From Shewanella xiamenensis (lineage in GTDB: Bacteria > Pseudomonadota > Gammaproteobacteria > Enterobacterales > Shewanellaceae): a stretch of 64,000 nt of DNA. This document shows, in pieces, positions 27,905 to 36,501 of the stretch. Each line of letters starts with the position of its first letter. The stretch's first letter is position 1. The position numbers and the translations under genes are program-made. A model generated the notes under the pieces. The model saw nothing but the letters and a program-made list of their open reading frames with translations, was not told the origin of the DNA and searched no databases. The stretch lies in NCBI RefSeq assembly GCF_014647135.1, contig NZ_BMOP01000008.1, positions 62,001 through 126,000 of the forward strand. Reading direction: 5' to 3'.

Positions 27905-28257
27905 TGGGCGCACATACTCAATCCCAGCATAATAGCCATGATCATAGCCATGGCGCAGACGATCTGGCCTCCAGCATCAAGTCCTACTTAGTCGGTTTTG
28001 TACTGTCAGTGGTGTTAACTGCCATCCCATTCTGGGCGGTAATGACCCATCACTTCGAGCAATCGACGACGCTTGCCATCGTTATTGTCACGGCACTGGT
28101 GCAGATTTTGGTACACCTTAAGTACTTCCTGCACTTGGACTTCTCTAAGGAAGGCAAGATCAACACCTTCTCCTTCCTATTTACCGCACTGATCATCGTG
28201 ATGGTGGTTGGTTTGTCGGTATGGATCATTCTCGAAGCTAACGCTTTGATGATGTAA
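27904..28257 (+). CDS. cyoD: Cytochrome bo3 quinol oxidase subunit IV
   Basis: 117 residues from ATG 27904, which overlaps the cyoC stop (TAATG). A frame extending to 27859 lies inside cyoC and is not used. His-rich start ([13 protein letters not shown]) followed by three helices: [39 protein letters not shown] and [20 protein letters not shown], the CyoD pattern. Needed for assembly of the CuB site in the E. coli enzyme. Confidence 0.94.
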   Translation: MGAHTQSQHNSHDHSHGADDLASSIKSYLVGFVLSVVLTAIPFWAVMTHHFEQSTTLAIVIVTALVQILVHLKYFLHLDFSKEGKINTFSFLFTALIIVMVVGLSVWIILEANALMM

Positions 28258-28270
28258 CGAGACACAGCAA

Positions 28271-29203
28271 ATGAACACACAAGCTAGATTGACATCGACG
28301 CAATGGAAAGCACGCTTCAAAGGGTATGTACAGGTAACTAAGCCTGGCATCATTTTCGGGAATCTGATTTCCGTTGCTGGCGGCTTCCTATTGGCCGCTA
28401 AGGGCGATGTGGATCTGGTCTTGATGCTGGCAAGCTTAGTGGGATTATCCTTAGTCGTCGCCTCAGGCTGTGCGATTAATAACTGTATTGACCGTGACAT
28501 TGACGCCAAAATGCAGCGCACCTGCAAACGCGTCACCGTCACGGGCGAAATCCCCCTAAGCCATGTCTTGCTGTTTGGCATCGCCTTAGGCGTGCTTGGA
28601 TTTGGCATCTTAGCCATGTTCACCAATGCCTTAGCCCTACTGTTTGCCGCCATTGGCTATGTCGTTTATGTCGGGATTTATAGCCTCTATATGAAGCGAA
28701 ACTCGGTTTACGGCACCTTAGTCGGCAGCTTTTCGGGCGCAGTACCGCCCGTGGTGGGCTATTGCAGTGTGACGGGGCAAATGGATATGGGCGCAGTGAT
28801 TTTATTGCTGATGTTCAGCCTCTGGCAGATGCCACACTCCTACGCCATCGCGATTTTCCGCTTTAATGACTATGCAGCCGCGAAGATCCCCGTGCTGCCA
28901 GTCGCCGAAGGGATGGCCAAGGCGAAGCACCATATAGTGCTCTATATCGCAGTGTTCGCCTTGGTCAGCACTATGCTGCCACTCGCAGGTTACACAGGCA
29001 CCGCCTTTATGGCCGTGACCTGTGCCACCAGCCTCTGGTGGCTAACTATGGCCCTCAAAGGTTATCGTCAAGATGTGGATATGCCACGTTGGGCCAGACA
29101 AGTGTTTGGTTTTTCAATTATTACCATCACAGCACTCAGTGTAACCATGGCGCTGGATTTTCAAGCGGTCAGTCAAACCCCACTGTTTACCTTAGTGCGA
29201 TAA
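28271..29203 (+). CDS. cyoE: Protoheme IX farnesyltransferase (heme O synthase)
   Basis: 310 residues, UbiA-superfamily prenyltransferase with about 8-9 membrane helices. Converts heme B to heme O for the oxidase. The Asp-rich substrate motif is [18 protein letters not shown], followed by KRVTVTGEI as in E. coli Cyo[21 protein letters not shown] at the start and [10 protein letters not shown] mid-protein are also typical. Last gene of the operon, 13 bases after cyoD and followed by a strong terminator. Confidence 0.95.
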   Translation: MNTQARLTSTQWKARFKGYVQVTKPGIIFGNLISVAGGFLLAAKGDVDLVLMLASLVGLSLVVASGCAINNCIDRDIDAKMQRTCKRVTVTGEIPLSHVLLFGIALGVLGFGILAMFTNALALLFAAIGYVVYVGIYSLYMKRNSVYGTLVGSFSGAVPPVVGYCSVTGQMDMGAVILLLMFSLWQMPHSYAIAIFRFNDYAAAKIPVLPVAEGMAKAKHHIVLYIAVFALVSTMLPLAGYTGTAFMAVTCATSLWWLTMALKGYRQDVDMPRWARQVFGFSIITITALSVTMALDFQAVSQTPLFTLVR

Positions 29204-29224
29204 ACATAACCTTTATTCAAAAAC

Positions 29225-29254
29225 AAAAGCGCTAACCTAGGTTAGCGCTTTTTT
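29225..29254. terminator. Intrinsic terminator of the cyo operon
   Basis: Near-perfect palindrome: stem AAAAGCGCTAACC / GGTTAGCGCTTTT followed by T residues on the plus strand and preceded by A residues, so it can act in both directions between cyoE and convergent rsmJ. Confidence 0.9.
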
Positions 29255-29313
29255 ATTGCCTTAATCCTCAATAACTAAGGGACAAAAGGGCGTTAAAAAA
29301 TGGATGACGAGCA

Positions 29314-30099
29314 CTACTTCATTGCCGATTTTATATAGACATCGAAACGGTTTTTCTTAGTTTCGATAACCATGCTGGGCTTAACGCCGGCGAGGTCTTC
29401 GGCATAATCGGGGCGCTTCACCACTACACGCTTACTGGCTAAGGCCATGGCGGGGGCGAGCAAACCGTCTGCATCAAGATCCGCGCCGACTAAGGTTTGG
29501 AAGACCCGCATTTCTTTTTTTACTAAGGCTGATTTGTCACGGTGGGGGTACATAGGGTCGAGGTAGACGACATCAACTTCTTGCTCCAATTTTGCGAGTG
29601 CTTCGAGGCTGGAACCATGGAAAAGCTGCATACGTTCACGCATCCAGTCGCCGATTTCGGCATCTTGATAGGCGCGGCGTAGACCGTCTTCTAATAATGC
29701 GGCCACCACAGGATGGCGCTCTACCATAGTCACAGTGCAGCCTAAACTTGCCAGCACAAAGGCATCGCGGCCGAGGCCCGCAGTACCATCGACCACTTTT
29801 GGCGTAACGCCCTGCTTTAACCCAACAGCCTTGGCAATCGACTGACCACGACCGCCACCAAACTTGCGTCTATGGGCGACCGCGCCTGTCACAAAATCCA
29901 CCACTATGCCATCGAGCTTAGGCTCATCACGCTTATGTAGCGTCAAGGTGTCTGATTCAAAACGCAATTCAAATGGCGCATCGACATCAAAAACCAGTTG
30001 CCAGCGGGCACAAATGTCCACAAGTGTTGGAAATTGCTGATTAAAAAAGACTGGAATAGACAAAGGGATCACTGTTTGACAGGTAGAAATTGCCGCCAT
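29314..30099 (-). CDS. rsmJ: 16S rRNA (guanine-1516 N2) methyltransferase RsmJ
   Basis: 261 residues from ATG 30099 ([20 protein letters not shown]). The frame runs on to a GTG at 30156, but that extension has no family match I know of. Rossmann-fold methyltransferase with SAM motif [19 protein letters not shown] and catalytic-loop motif [20 protein letters not shown], both diagnostic for RsmJ/Yhi[16 protein letters not shown] is another signature. Divergent from rlmJ; in E. coli rsmJ, prlC, rlmJ and gor are close neighbours, and all four occur in this window but apart. Confidence 0.92.
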   Translation of the reverse strand: MAAISTCQTVIPLSIPVFFNQQFPTLVDICARWQLVFDVDAPFELRFESDTLTLHKRDEPKLDGIVVDFVTGAVAHRRKFGGGRGQSIAKAVGLKQGVTPKVVDGTAGLGRDAFVLASLGCTVTMVERHPVVAALLEDGLRRAYQDAEIGDWMRERMQLFHGSSLEALAKLEQEVDVVYLDPMYPHRDKSALVKKEMRVFQTLVGADLDADGLLAPAMALASKRVVVKRPDYAEDLAGVKPSMVIETKKNRFDVYIKSAMK

Positions 30100-30250
30100 T
30101 ATGCCAAAAGCAAGCAGAGCTGAATACTCTCTTGCATGGCGAATTCGGGGCAGCACTTAGTGTGGCTAATTTACCCCAAGGAGTATTGTCCCTATAATTG
30201 CCTCATTGAATGCGGGTATCTCACCTGTACTGCTCACCTTGGAAGATCCG

Positions 30251-31096
30251 ATGTTAAGTTACCGCCACGGTTATCACGCCGGCAATTATGCCGATGTGCT
30301 GAAACACGCTATTTTGCTGCAAACTTTGCAGTTAATGCATAAGAAAGACAAACCCTTAGTCTATATCGATACCCATGCGGGTGCCGGTGGTTATGCATTA
30401 ACGGATGAGTTTGCCCAAAAGACAGGTGAATATCTCGACGGGGTAGCAAAACTGTGGGACAAAACCGATCTGCCCAAATCCTTGCAAGATTATATAGATG
30501 CGGTGCGTCATTTTAATGAAGACAATCCAGAAGAACTGAACTTTTACCCAGGTTCGCCAGCCTTTATCGATATGGATCTTGGGCCAAAGGATCGTATGCT
30601 GCTACACGAGCTGCACGGTACCGATCATCTGCTACTGGATGAGTATTTCGAACAAGATAAGCAAGTTAAAGTGATTAAAGGCGATGGCTTAAAAGGGCTG
30701 ATTGCCGCAGTACCGCCACTAGAGCGCCGCGCACTGGTACTTGTTGACCCCAGTTATGAGATTAAGACCGACTATCAAACAGTGGCCGACACGTTAATCA
30801 AGGCGCACAAACGCTTTGCCACGGGCGTATTTATGCTCTGGTATCCGGTAGTCAACCGCGCGCAAACAGAAGAAATGCTCTCCCGCTTAGCCACTAGCGG
30901 TATTAAGCGCCAACTACGTATCGAGCAAGCCATCAAGCCCGACTCTAATGAGTTTGGCATGACAGCCGCTGGACTATGGGTGATCAATCCACCTTGGCAA
31001 CTGGATGAAATTGCTACCGAAATGCTCGATTACTTAGGTAAAACCCTCGGCCAAGCAGATGGTCATGTCAGCGTAAAATGGGAAGTTGGCGAATAA
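30251..31096 (+). CDS. rlmJ: 23S rRNA (adenine-2030 N6) methyltransferase RlmJ
   Basis: 281 residues from ATG 30251 (MLSYRHGYHAGNYADVLKHA), the family N-terminus; a longer frame from 30206 is rejected. SAM-binding YIDTHAGAGGY, then a catalytic motif IV reading VLVDPSYEIKTDY. The usual form in N6-adenine enzymes is D-P-P-Y, so serine replaces the second proline here; the rest of the motif is intact. FGMTAAGLWVINPPW near the end also matches. Length is equal to E. coli RlmJ. No operon partner. Confidence 0.93.
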   Translation: MLSYRHGYHAGNYADVLKHAILLQTLQLMHKKDKPLVYIDTHAGAGGYALTDEFAQKTGEYLDGVAKLWDKTDLPKSLQDYIDAVRHFNEDNPEELNFYPGSPAFIDMDLGPKDRMLLHELHGTDHLLLDEYFEQDKQVKVIKGDGLKGLIAAVPPLERRALVLVDPSYEIKTDYQTVADTLIKAHKRFATGVFMLWYPVVNRAQTEEMLSRLATSGIKRQLRIEQAIKPDSNEFGMTAAGLWVINPPWQLDEIATEMLDYLGKTLGQADGHVSVKWEVGE

Positions 31097-31130
31097 GCTC
31101 TGCCAGATTGGCTTCAACATTATGAGGCTA

Positions 31131-31176
31131 CAACATAGCGCAGCAGATACTTTACTTGTCCCGCTGCACTATGTTG
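31131..31176. terminator. Long imperfect hairpin between convergent genes
   Basis: CAACATAGCGCAGC pairs with GCTGCACTATGTTG over 14 positions with one mismatch and an 18-base loop. There is no strong U-tract on either strand, so termination is only probable. It lies between rlmJ and the convergent transglycosylase gene. Confidence 0.5.
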
Positions 31177-31208
31177 TTAAAGCAGAATATCGATAGTTAC
31201 AGCGAACC

Positions 31209-31934
31209 TTATACCTTAGTACTGCGGTAACGCTTGAGCAGAATTTGCACCCGTTCTACGTAGGCTTGGGTTTCTGGATAGGGCGGAATACCGTTGTACT
31301 GAGTCACAGTTGTAGGCCCAGCATTATAGGCCGCACAGGCCAGCGCAATATCCCCATTGAACTGTTTTAGCATTTGCGCCAAATACTTACTGCCACCGAG
31401 AATATTCTCCTCTGGCAAAAAGGCATTAGTCACACCCATCTCTTTGGCGGTTTCGGGCATCAATTGCATTAACCCCATAGCCCCCGAGCGGGATATCGCT
31501 CTAGCATTAAATGCTGACTCAGCATGGATAACCGCACGGATAAGTGCAGGATCTAACCGATGTTTATGGGCCGCACGGCTGATTAAACTCTCGTAATTAC
31601 GGGTAAACAACCGAATACCATTCCAATCGATAGTCGAGTCTGGGCGACAAGCAAAGCAATCGTACAGTAGGATTTGGTAATCGCTGCTCGATGGCGCTTT
31701 ATCGGTAAAAACCGTTACGCCATTGGCCTGTTGATATTGATAAACCTTAAATTTTTCTTGGCCTTCCGCGCTGACGATGCCACTGTCAGAATAGCGCGCC
31801 ACAATGCGCGGCTTAGTCGGTTTGACCTCTTCGGCGAACACGGTTGCAAAGCTCCCCCAAGTTAACAATAAGCCGAGCCCATATAGCGCAATCGACTTAA
31901 GGTAAGTAGGTGGTTGGTGCATTGCTATCATCAA
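31209..31934 (-). CDS. Lytic murein transglycosylase (SLT/GH23) with DUF4124-like N-terminal region
   Basis: 241 residues. Signal peptide cleaved near VFA-EEV. A short segment at about 62-90 (VYQYQQANGVTVFTDKAPSS) resembles DUF4124. The lysozyme-like catalytic domain (about 112-235) has the catalytic glutamate at 139 in AVIHAESAFNARAISRSGAM, GLMQLMPETAKEMG, and NILGGSKYLAQML then LACAAYNAGPTTV. It cleaves peptidoglycan glycan strands with 1,6-anhydro product formation. Its first four bases overlap the end of the DUF3137 gene, so it is the last gene of a LemA-DUF3137-SLT operon. Confidence 0.88.
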   Translation of the reverse strand: MMIAMHQPPTYLKSIALYGLGLLLTWGSFATVFAEEVKPTKPRIVARYSDSGIVSAEGQEKFKVYQYQQANGVTVFTDKAPSSSDYQILLYDCFACRPDSTIDWNGIRLFTRNYESLISRAAHKHRLDPALIRAVIHAESAFNARAISRSGAMGLMQLMPETAKEMGVTNAFLPEENILGGSKYLAQMLKQFNGDIALACAAYNAGPTTVTQYNGIPPYPETQAYVERVQILLKRYRSTKV

Positions 31935-32959
31935 AGTCCCGTGTATTCGTTTAGTTTAAGTATTTCAATAATAGCAAAGAGTTGCTTCATCTCACGGTTT
32001 AACTGGCTAAATTCTGTCGAAAAATTCGCACTATCAAAGATAGAGCGCATTTGGAAACGACTCCTACGATTGGGCAAAAATAGGATCAGCCGGTTGCGAA
32101 AGAAGGCACATTGGATATCACCCGCAAAGACCTTTGCCAGTTGCTGTAATCGCTCCATAAAAGCGGTGTTGAGCAAATAACGTGATTCAATTTGATCTGT
32201 TGAAAACACATCAAACTCTTTTTCAAACAAGGGGTCTTCTAGTCGCACTCTTTGCAGCCCCGAATGACTGTCGGATAAGAAATTCGCTAATCCGCCACGA
32301 TCCTTTAATACCACGGTATGGCCGATAAACTGCTTGTGACTACTGAGCTCGACCACAGTGCCGCGAAAACGGGTTTCAGTGCGGGTTACGGTTCTGCGTT
32401 TATTACCGTCCCACTCTTCCACTCGCACATCTTTGGTCAGGGTTAACTCATTGACGATTAGTTCTACGCCTTTGTATTGACCGTGAATATAGTCACCAAA
32501 ACTCACCTTGTCGTAATGAGGTAAGACTTTTGCCGCCGAGAGCCGATTTATATCAAGGCGCATCTCGCGATTGTAGATAAAGTCTTCACCAAAATACTTA
32601 AACATGATGGGATAGATTTCTTGCTGCACTTGACGCGTAAACTGCCTTGTCGGGGTAAAACTCCAAAAACCTAATAACAGTAGTGCAATCATTGGTAGCG
32701 GAAACAACACCAGCCCACGGCTATGTCCCAATATCGTTAATAGTACGAGACTCGCAACAATCACTAAACTGAGATACAAGCGTTGACGTGTTGCCTTAAG
32801 GCTCGCCACGCGCTTGGTTTCATAACGGGCAGCAAGCGGTGCAAGGTGGGAATCATAATACTGTTGCAGCGACTCCCTATCCGCAGGCTCTGCAGACAGT
32901 TTTACCGTCTGTCGCTGTGCCTTAATGGGACTACCTAAGATAAAGGTGAGTATATTCAT
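31931..32959 (-). CDS. DUF3137 membrane protein
   Basis: 342 residues. Soluble start, two close membrane helices at about 68-88 and 92-108 (LVIVASLVLLTILGHSRGLV, PLPMIALLLLGFWSF), then a large cytosolic domain containing GEDFIYNREMRLDINRL and TVVELSSHKQFIGHTVVLKD. This is the DUF3137 arrangement; proteins of this family are typically encoded next to LemA, as here (48 bases upstream). Function not established. Probably acts together with LemA at the inner membrane. Confidence 0.82.
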   Translation of the reverse strand: MNILTFILGSPIKAQRQTVKLSAEPADRESLQQYYDSHLAPLAARYETKRVASLKATRQRLYLSLVIVASLVLLTILGHSRGLVLFPLPMIALLLLGFWSFTPTRQFTRQVQQEIYPIMFKYFGEDFIYNREMRLDINRLSAAKVLPHYDKVSFGDYIHGQYKGVELIVNELTLTKDVRVEEWDGNKRRTVTRTETRFRGTVVELSSHKQFIGHTVVLKDRGGLANFLSDSHSGLQRVRLEDPLFEKEFDVFSTDQIESRYLLNTAFMERLQQLAKVFAGDIQCAFFRNRLILFLPNRRSRFQMRSIFDSANFSTEFSQLNREMKQLFAIIEILKLNEYTGL

Positions 32960-33007
32960 TGAGATCGTTATTTTACGGGGGCATTTTGCCCCCGCAAATA
33001 TTAAAGA

Positions 33008-33574
33008 TTACAGATAATCTGCGGCGTCTATTGGTGCTTTAGATGCCTCACTGACTTCATAAAATGGCATCACTTTAATCTTAGCCATTGACGCAATAAT
33101 CGACCCGGGAAAAATTTCAACGGCTGTATTTAACTCCGATACCGCTGAGTTATAGAAACGACGAGCCGCCGAAATATGTGCTTCGACCTCGTTATAGGTT
33201 TGCATGGCTTCAAGCATAGTGTTGTCGGACTTCAGCTCGGGATAGTTTTCAACATTAACCATCAAGGTAGCCATTTTGTCGTTTAATTGCTCGGCTTGTG
33301 CAATATGCTCTTTAACCGCATTGGGGTCAGTCTTGTTGTAATGACGGGTTAATTGCGTGCGTAGCTCAGTAATTTCAGTGAGCAATGACTTTTCATGATC
33401 CATAAATCGCTTGGCGATTTTGAGGATATTGGGCACGAGATCGGCGCGTTTAGCCAACTGCACATCGATCCCCGACAGAGCCTCAAGGGCGGTATTGCGT
33501 TTTTTGACTAGGCTGACATACCAAAGATAGGTCACGATAAAAATCAGCGCTAATCCCAGTAACAGTTTGTCCAT
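33008..33574 (-). CDS. LemA family protein
   Basis: 188 residues. One N-terminal membrane helix (LLLGLALIFIVTYLWYVSLV) and a four-helix-bundle-like domain: KRADLVPNILKIAKRFMDHE, NYPELKSDNTMLEAMQTYNE, HISAARRFYNSAVSELNTAV and FPGSIIASMAKIK, all diagnostic for LemA. Cellular role is unclear in the family. First gene of the three-gene operon with DUF3137 and transglycosylase genes. Confidence 0.93.
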   Translation of the reverse strand: MDKLLLGLALIFIVTYLWYVSLVKKRNTALEALSGIDVQLAKRADLVPNILKIAKRFMDHEKSLLTEITELRTQLTRHYNKTDPNAVKEHIAQAEQLNDKMATLMVNVENYPELKSDNTMLEAMQTYNEVEAHISAARRFYNSAVSELNTAVEIFPGSIIASMAKIKVMPFYEVSEASKAPIDAADYL

Positions 33575-34051
33575 CTTCCATCCTTAGTGTTTATTATTGT
33601 TTTTAATGGCTACAGCTAACCATAAATAAGCAAGAATTTCATCTAAAGCGTTAGCTAGTGCAATGAAATGTTATCTTTTACTGCACAGGTAAGAGCCTCT
33701 GACCCAAGATTTTTTGTGACAAGATTAAACCCGAATTGATTGAAAACATTCAGCTTGGATACAGAAAAACTAAGCTATAGTTAATTTGCACAACGTTTAG
33801 AGCAACCTTTTTGCTCGTGAATACTGGACTCCCCGTGAGTCCATTTTTTTATCCAAAATCTGCCTACATACTGCTCTAGCCACATTTAAGTTTTATTTAA
33901 AGCACAAGCATCATACTTTTCGGCCAATTTTTTCACTTTTACCTTAGCGTTAATCCAATCACTTGAGCGAGAGGCTCCTCAGCCAAGTCACGCCGCATCG
34001 ATTCAGCTCACGGATAAAAAATGCGCTAGCAAAGGTCGACAGAGGCAAGGC
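33575..34051. promoter_or_regulatory. Intergenic region lemA / abgT-type gene
   Basis: 477 bases. It should hold the leftward lemA promoter and the rightward transporter promoter. In the middle are two stem-loops and a U-tract that do not belong to any protein gene (see small RNA candidate). No open frame of note. Confidence 0.45.
33788..33850 (+). ncRNA. Candidate small RNA ending in an orphan terminator
   Basis: Two stem-loops in tandem: GAGCAA-5-TTGCTC (33800-33816) and TGGACT-7-AGTCCA (33825-33843), the second followed by seven T residues. This is a full intrinsic terminator on the plus strand, yet no plus-strand gene lies upstream; lemA points the other way. A TATAGT hexamer at 33776-33781 with CTTGGA 16 bases upstream could be a promoter, predicting a transcript of about 60 bases. 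All inference from sequence; the transcript end is the best supported part. Confidence 0.35.
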
Positions 34052-35659
34052 ATGAGTTTGAAATCCAATCATATTCCCATAAAGACACAGCCCCCACATG
34101 ACATCAGCTCAAGTGGCTGGTTTGTACGCTTTCTGAATATTGTCGAACGGTTAGGTAATTTATTGCCACACCCTATTACCCTGTTTGCTCTATTTTGTGT
34201 CGCCGTGATTCTGGTGTCTGGCATTGCTGGCTACTTTGAGTTGACGGTGGCCGATCCACGCCCCGAGGGCGCCCACGGCCGAGGTGCCGATGGACTTATC
34301 CATGTGGTCAGCCTGATGAATGCCGAAGGCTTGCGGATGATAGTGTCCAACTTAGTCACTAACTTTACCGGTTTTACCCCCTTGGGCACGGTTCTGGTTG
34401 CCCTACTGGGTGTGGGTATCGCCGAGCGTTCAGGACTATTATCCGCCGCCATGCGCGCACTCGTTATGGGAACATCAAAGCGTTTAGTGACAGTGACTAT
34501 CGTGTTTGCGGGAATTATGTCAAACACTGCGGCAGAGCTAGGGTATGTGGTATTAATTCCCATGGCAGCGATGATTTTCCACTCCTTAGGTCGCCATCCG
34601 TTGGCTGGATTAGCCGCTGCATTTGCAGGAGTATCAGGGGGATACAGCGCAAATCTATTGCTCGGTACTGTCGATCCACTGTTATCGGGCATAACTGAAG
34701 CGGCGGCGCGGATGATCGACCCCGACTATAACGTCGGCCCTGAGGTTAACTGGTACTTTATGTTTGTCTCGACCTTTGTGATCACTTTCCTCGGCGCCTT
34801 TGTAACAGAGAAAATTGTCGAGCCCAAACTGGGCAAGTATCAGGGAGATGATGCCGATGAAAGCGTGCATCAATCCATGGGCAATGTCACTGAGCTGGAA
34901 AAACGCGGCCTCAAGTGTGCGGGATTAGCAATGCTAGTGTTGGCGGTGATCCTTGCGCTGTCAGTCGTGCCAGAGGGTGCACCACTGCGCGATCCTAAAA
35001 CCGGTCTGGTTTCGGGCTCACCCTTCCTCAAAGGCATCGTCGCCTTTATCTTTATCTGTTTTGCGATCCCGGGTTTTGTCTACGGCAAGGTCGTTGGCAG
35101 CATTAAAAACGATAAAGACGTTATCAATGCCATGTCGCACAGTATGAGTACAATGGGACTGTATATAGTACTGGTGTTCTTTGCGGCACAATTTGTGGCC
35201 TTCTTTAACTGGAGTAATCTCGGCGCCGTGTTAGCCGTGCTGGGCGCAGATGCCTTGCAATCCATAGGGTTAACTGGGCCAATCCTGTTCCTGTTTTTTA
35301 TTATGCTGTGCGGTTTTATCAACCTAATGCTGGGCAGTGCTTCAGCACAGTGGGCCATTACCGCGCCCATTTTTGTGCCCATGCTGATGTTAGTTGGCTA
35401 TGCGCCCGAAACCATTCAAGCGGCCTACCGTATTGGGGATTCGGTAACTAACTTAATCACGCCAATGATGAGTTATTTCGGATTGATTTTAGCAGTGGCC
35501 TGTCGCTATCAAAAAAACCTCGGCATAGGCACACTGATCGCCACTATGCTGCCGTACACCTTAGTGTTTTTCGTTGGCTGGACGGCGTTTTTCTTTCTGT
35601 GGGTATTCGGTTTTGGTTTACCAGTAGGGCCGGGGGCAGCAACTTACTACACGCCTTAG
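34052..35659 (+). CDS. AbgT family transporter
   Basis: 535 residues with about 11-13 membrane helices. The sequence FLNIVERLGNLLPHPITLFA near the start, then GIAERSGLLSAAMRALVMGT, NTAAELGYVVLIPMAAMIFH and NLLLGTVDPLLSGITEAA are characteristic of AbgT/YdaH proteins. Members import p-aminobenzoyl-glutamate or export antimetabolites such as sulfonamides; the substrate here is unknown. RNA-level context: single gene, divergent from lemA, followed by a terminator. No aminobenzoyl-glutamate hydrolase genes (abgAB) lie nearby. Confidence 0.92.
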   Translation: MSLKSNHIPIKTQPPHDISSSGWFVRFLNIVERLGNLLPHPITLFALFCVAVILVSGIAGYFELTVADPRPEGAHGRGADGLIHVVSLMNAEGLRMIVSNLVTNFTGFTPLGTVLVALLGVGIAERSGLLSAAMRALVMGTSKRLVTVTIVFAGIMSNTAAELGYVVLIPMAAMIFHSLGRHPLAGLAAAFAGVSGGYSANLLLGTVDPLLSGITEAAARMIDPDYNVGPEVNWYFMFVSTFVITFLGAFVTEKIVEPKLGKYQGDDADESVHQSMGNVTELEKRGLKCAGLAMLVLAVILALSVVPEGAPLRDPKTGLVSGSPFLKGIVAFIFICFAIPGFVYGKVVGSIKNDKDVINAMSHSMSTMGLYIVLVFFAAQFVAFFNWSNLGAVLAVLGADALQSIGLTGPILFLFFIMLCGFINLMLGSASAQWAITAPIFVPMLMLVGYAPETIQAAYRIGDSVTNLITPMMSYFGLILAVACRYQKNLGIGTLIATMLPYTLVFFVGWTAFFFLWVFGFGLPVGPGAATYYTP

Positions 35660-35690
35660 GCACGAGTTTAACTTTCGCTAGGTTGATTAG

Positions 35691-35719
35691 GGCGTCGCAG
35701 CTAGTCTCGGCGCCTTTTT
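35691..35719 (+). terminator. Intrinsic terminator of the AbgT gene
   Basis: GGCGTCG / CGGCGCC stem (one G-T wobble) with a 10-base loop, followed by TTTTTC. It lies 32 bases after the stop codon. Confidence 0.7.
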
Positions 35720-35738
35720 CATGGACAGGTTTAACGGG

Positions 35739-36059
35739 CTAGTCGTACAACCATTCCATTAAAAAGCCACAAATCAGTAAGAAAACCCCAAAGTTAAATA
35801 CCATCGTTTGTAATTTCGACTTAGGCGACTTATCGTCGGCTTGGGTCATGACCTGACTTAACGGTGTAAAAAACATATTGGGTTCGAGTCCCATGCCGAT
35901 AAAAAATACCGCTACGGCAACACTACGGATGAGCTCGGGGACGACAAGCTGCTTAAGATAAAACTCATAGGCACCATAGGCCAAAATGCCAATAGCGATA
36001 GCATGGCAAATCATCGCTACGACAAGTTGCTTAGTGATAAGACTGCTCACCGATGACAC
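35739..36059 (-). CDS. Small membrane protein, unknown function
   Basis: 106 residues with three predicted membrane segments: LVVAMICHAIAIGILAYGAY, LIRSVAVAVFFIGMGLE and MVFNFGVFLLICGFLMEWLY. No family recognised. It lies 32 bases downstream of another small membrane protein gene on the same strand, so the two probably form a bicistronic unit. Confidence 0.65.
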   Translation of the reverse strand: MSSVSSLITKQLVVAMICHAIAIGILAYGAYEFYLKQLVVPELIRSVAVAVFFIGMGLEPNMFFTPLSQVMTQADDKSPKSKLQTMVFNFGVFLLICGFLMEWLYD

Positions 36060-36091
36060 GATTTTGCTCCTACGCCAGCGCTATGTATTGA

Positions 36092-36370
36092 TTATGGACA
36101 ACATTTGCCGCGCAGTTTATCTCTTCTGTGATTTAACTGCATCCATAGCGTCCAGCCAAATAGCACGCCACTCGCGGGATAAATATATAGTGCGACTTTC
36201 ATTGCCTGCCAAAATGGCGTCTCAGCGGTGAAGTATTGAAACCCCGCCACCAAAAGTGACGTCACACTCCCCCAATACAATACGCCAATCACCAAGATGA
36301 AATACCACTTTCCCTTTGCGAGAGATGCCTCTAATTTGATTAATTGATCCTTACTGACTGCCGACATCAC
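36092..36370 (-). CDS. Small membrane protein, unknown function
   Basis: 92 residues. A soluble helical start (SKDQLIKLEASLAKGKWYF) is followed by two hydrophobic segments (FILVIGVLYWGSVTSLLVAG and VALYIYPASGVLFGWTLWM). No family recognised. ATG 36370 is preceded by GGAGTAGG. First of a pair with the 106-residue protein; the two may work together in the inner membrane. Confidence 0.65.
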   Translation of the reverse strand: MMSAVSKDQLIKLEASLAKGKWYFILVIGVLYWGSVTSLLVAGFQYFTAETPFWQAMKVALYIYPASGVLFGWTLWMQLNHRRDKLRGKCCP

Positions 36371-36462
36371 CTACTCCCTTTTTATCTTGACTCATTTAAT
36401 ATGCCCGAATTGATTCAAGGTAGCTATCCATCCTTGTAACGATAATATTTTTCGCCCAACAA

Positions 36463-36486
36463 AAAGCCCTGTAAATACAGGGCTTT
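36463..36486 (-). terminator. Intrinsic terminator of the RND operon
   Basis: Stem AAAGCCCTGTA / TACAGGGCTTT with a tight loop; on the minus strand it is followed by TTTTTG. It lies 16 bases after the stop of the RND transporter gene. Confidence 0.85.
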
Positions 36487-36501
36487 GATTAGAACGTTAG
36501 A

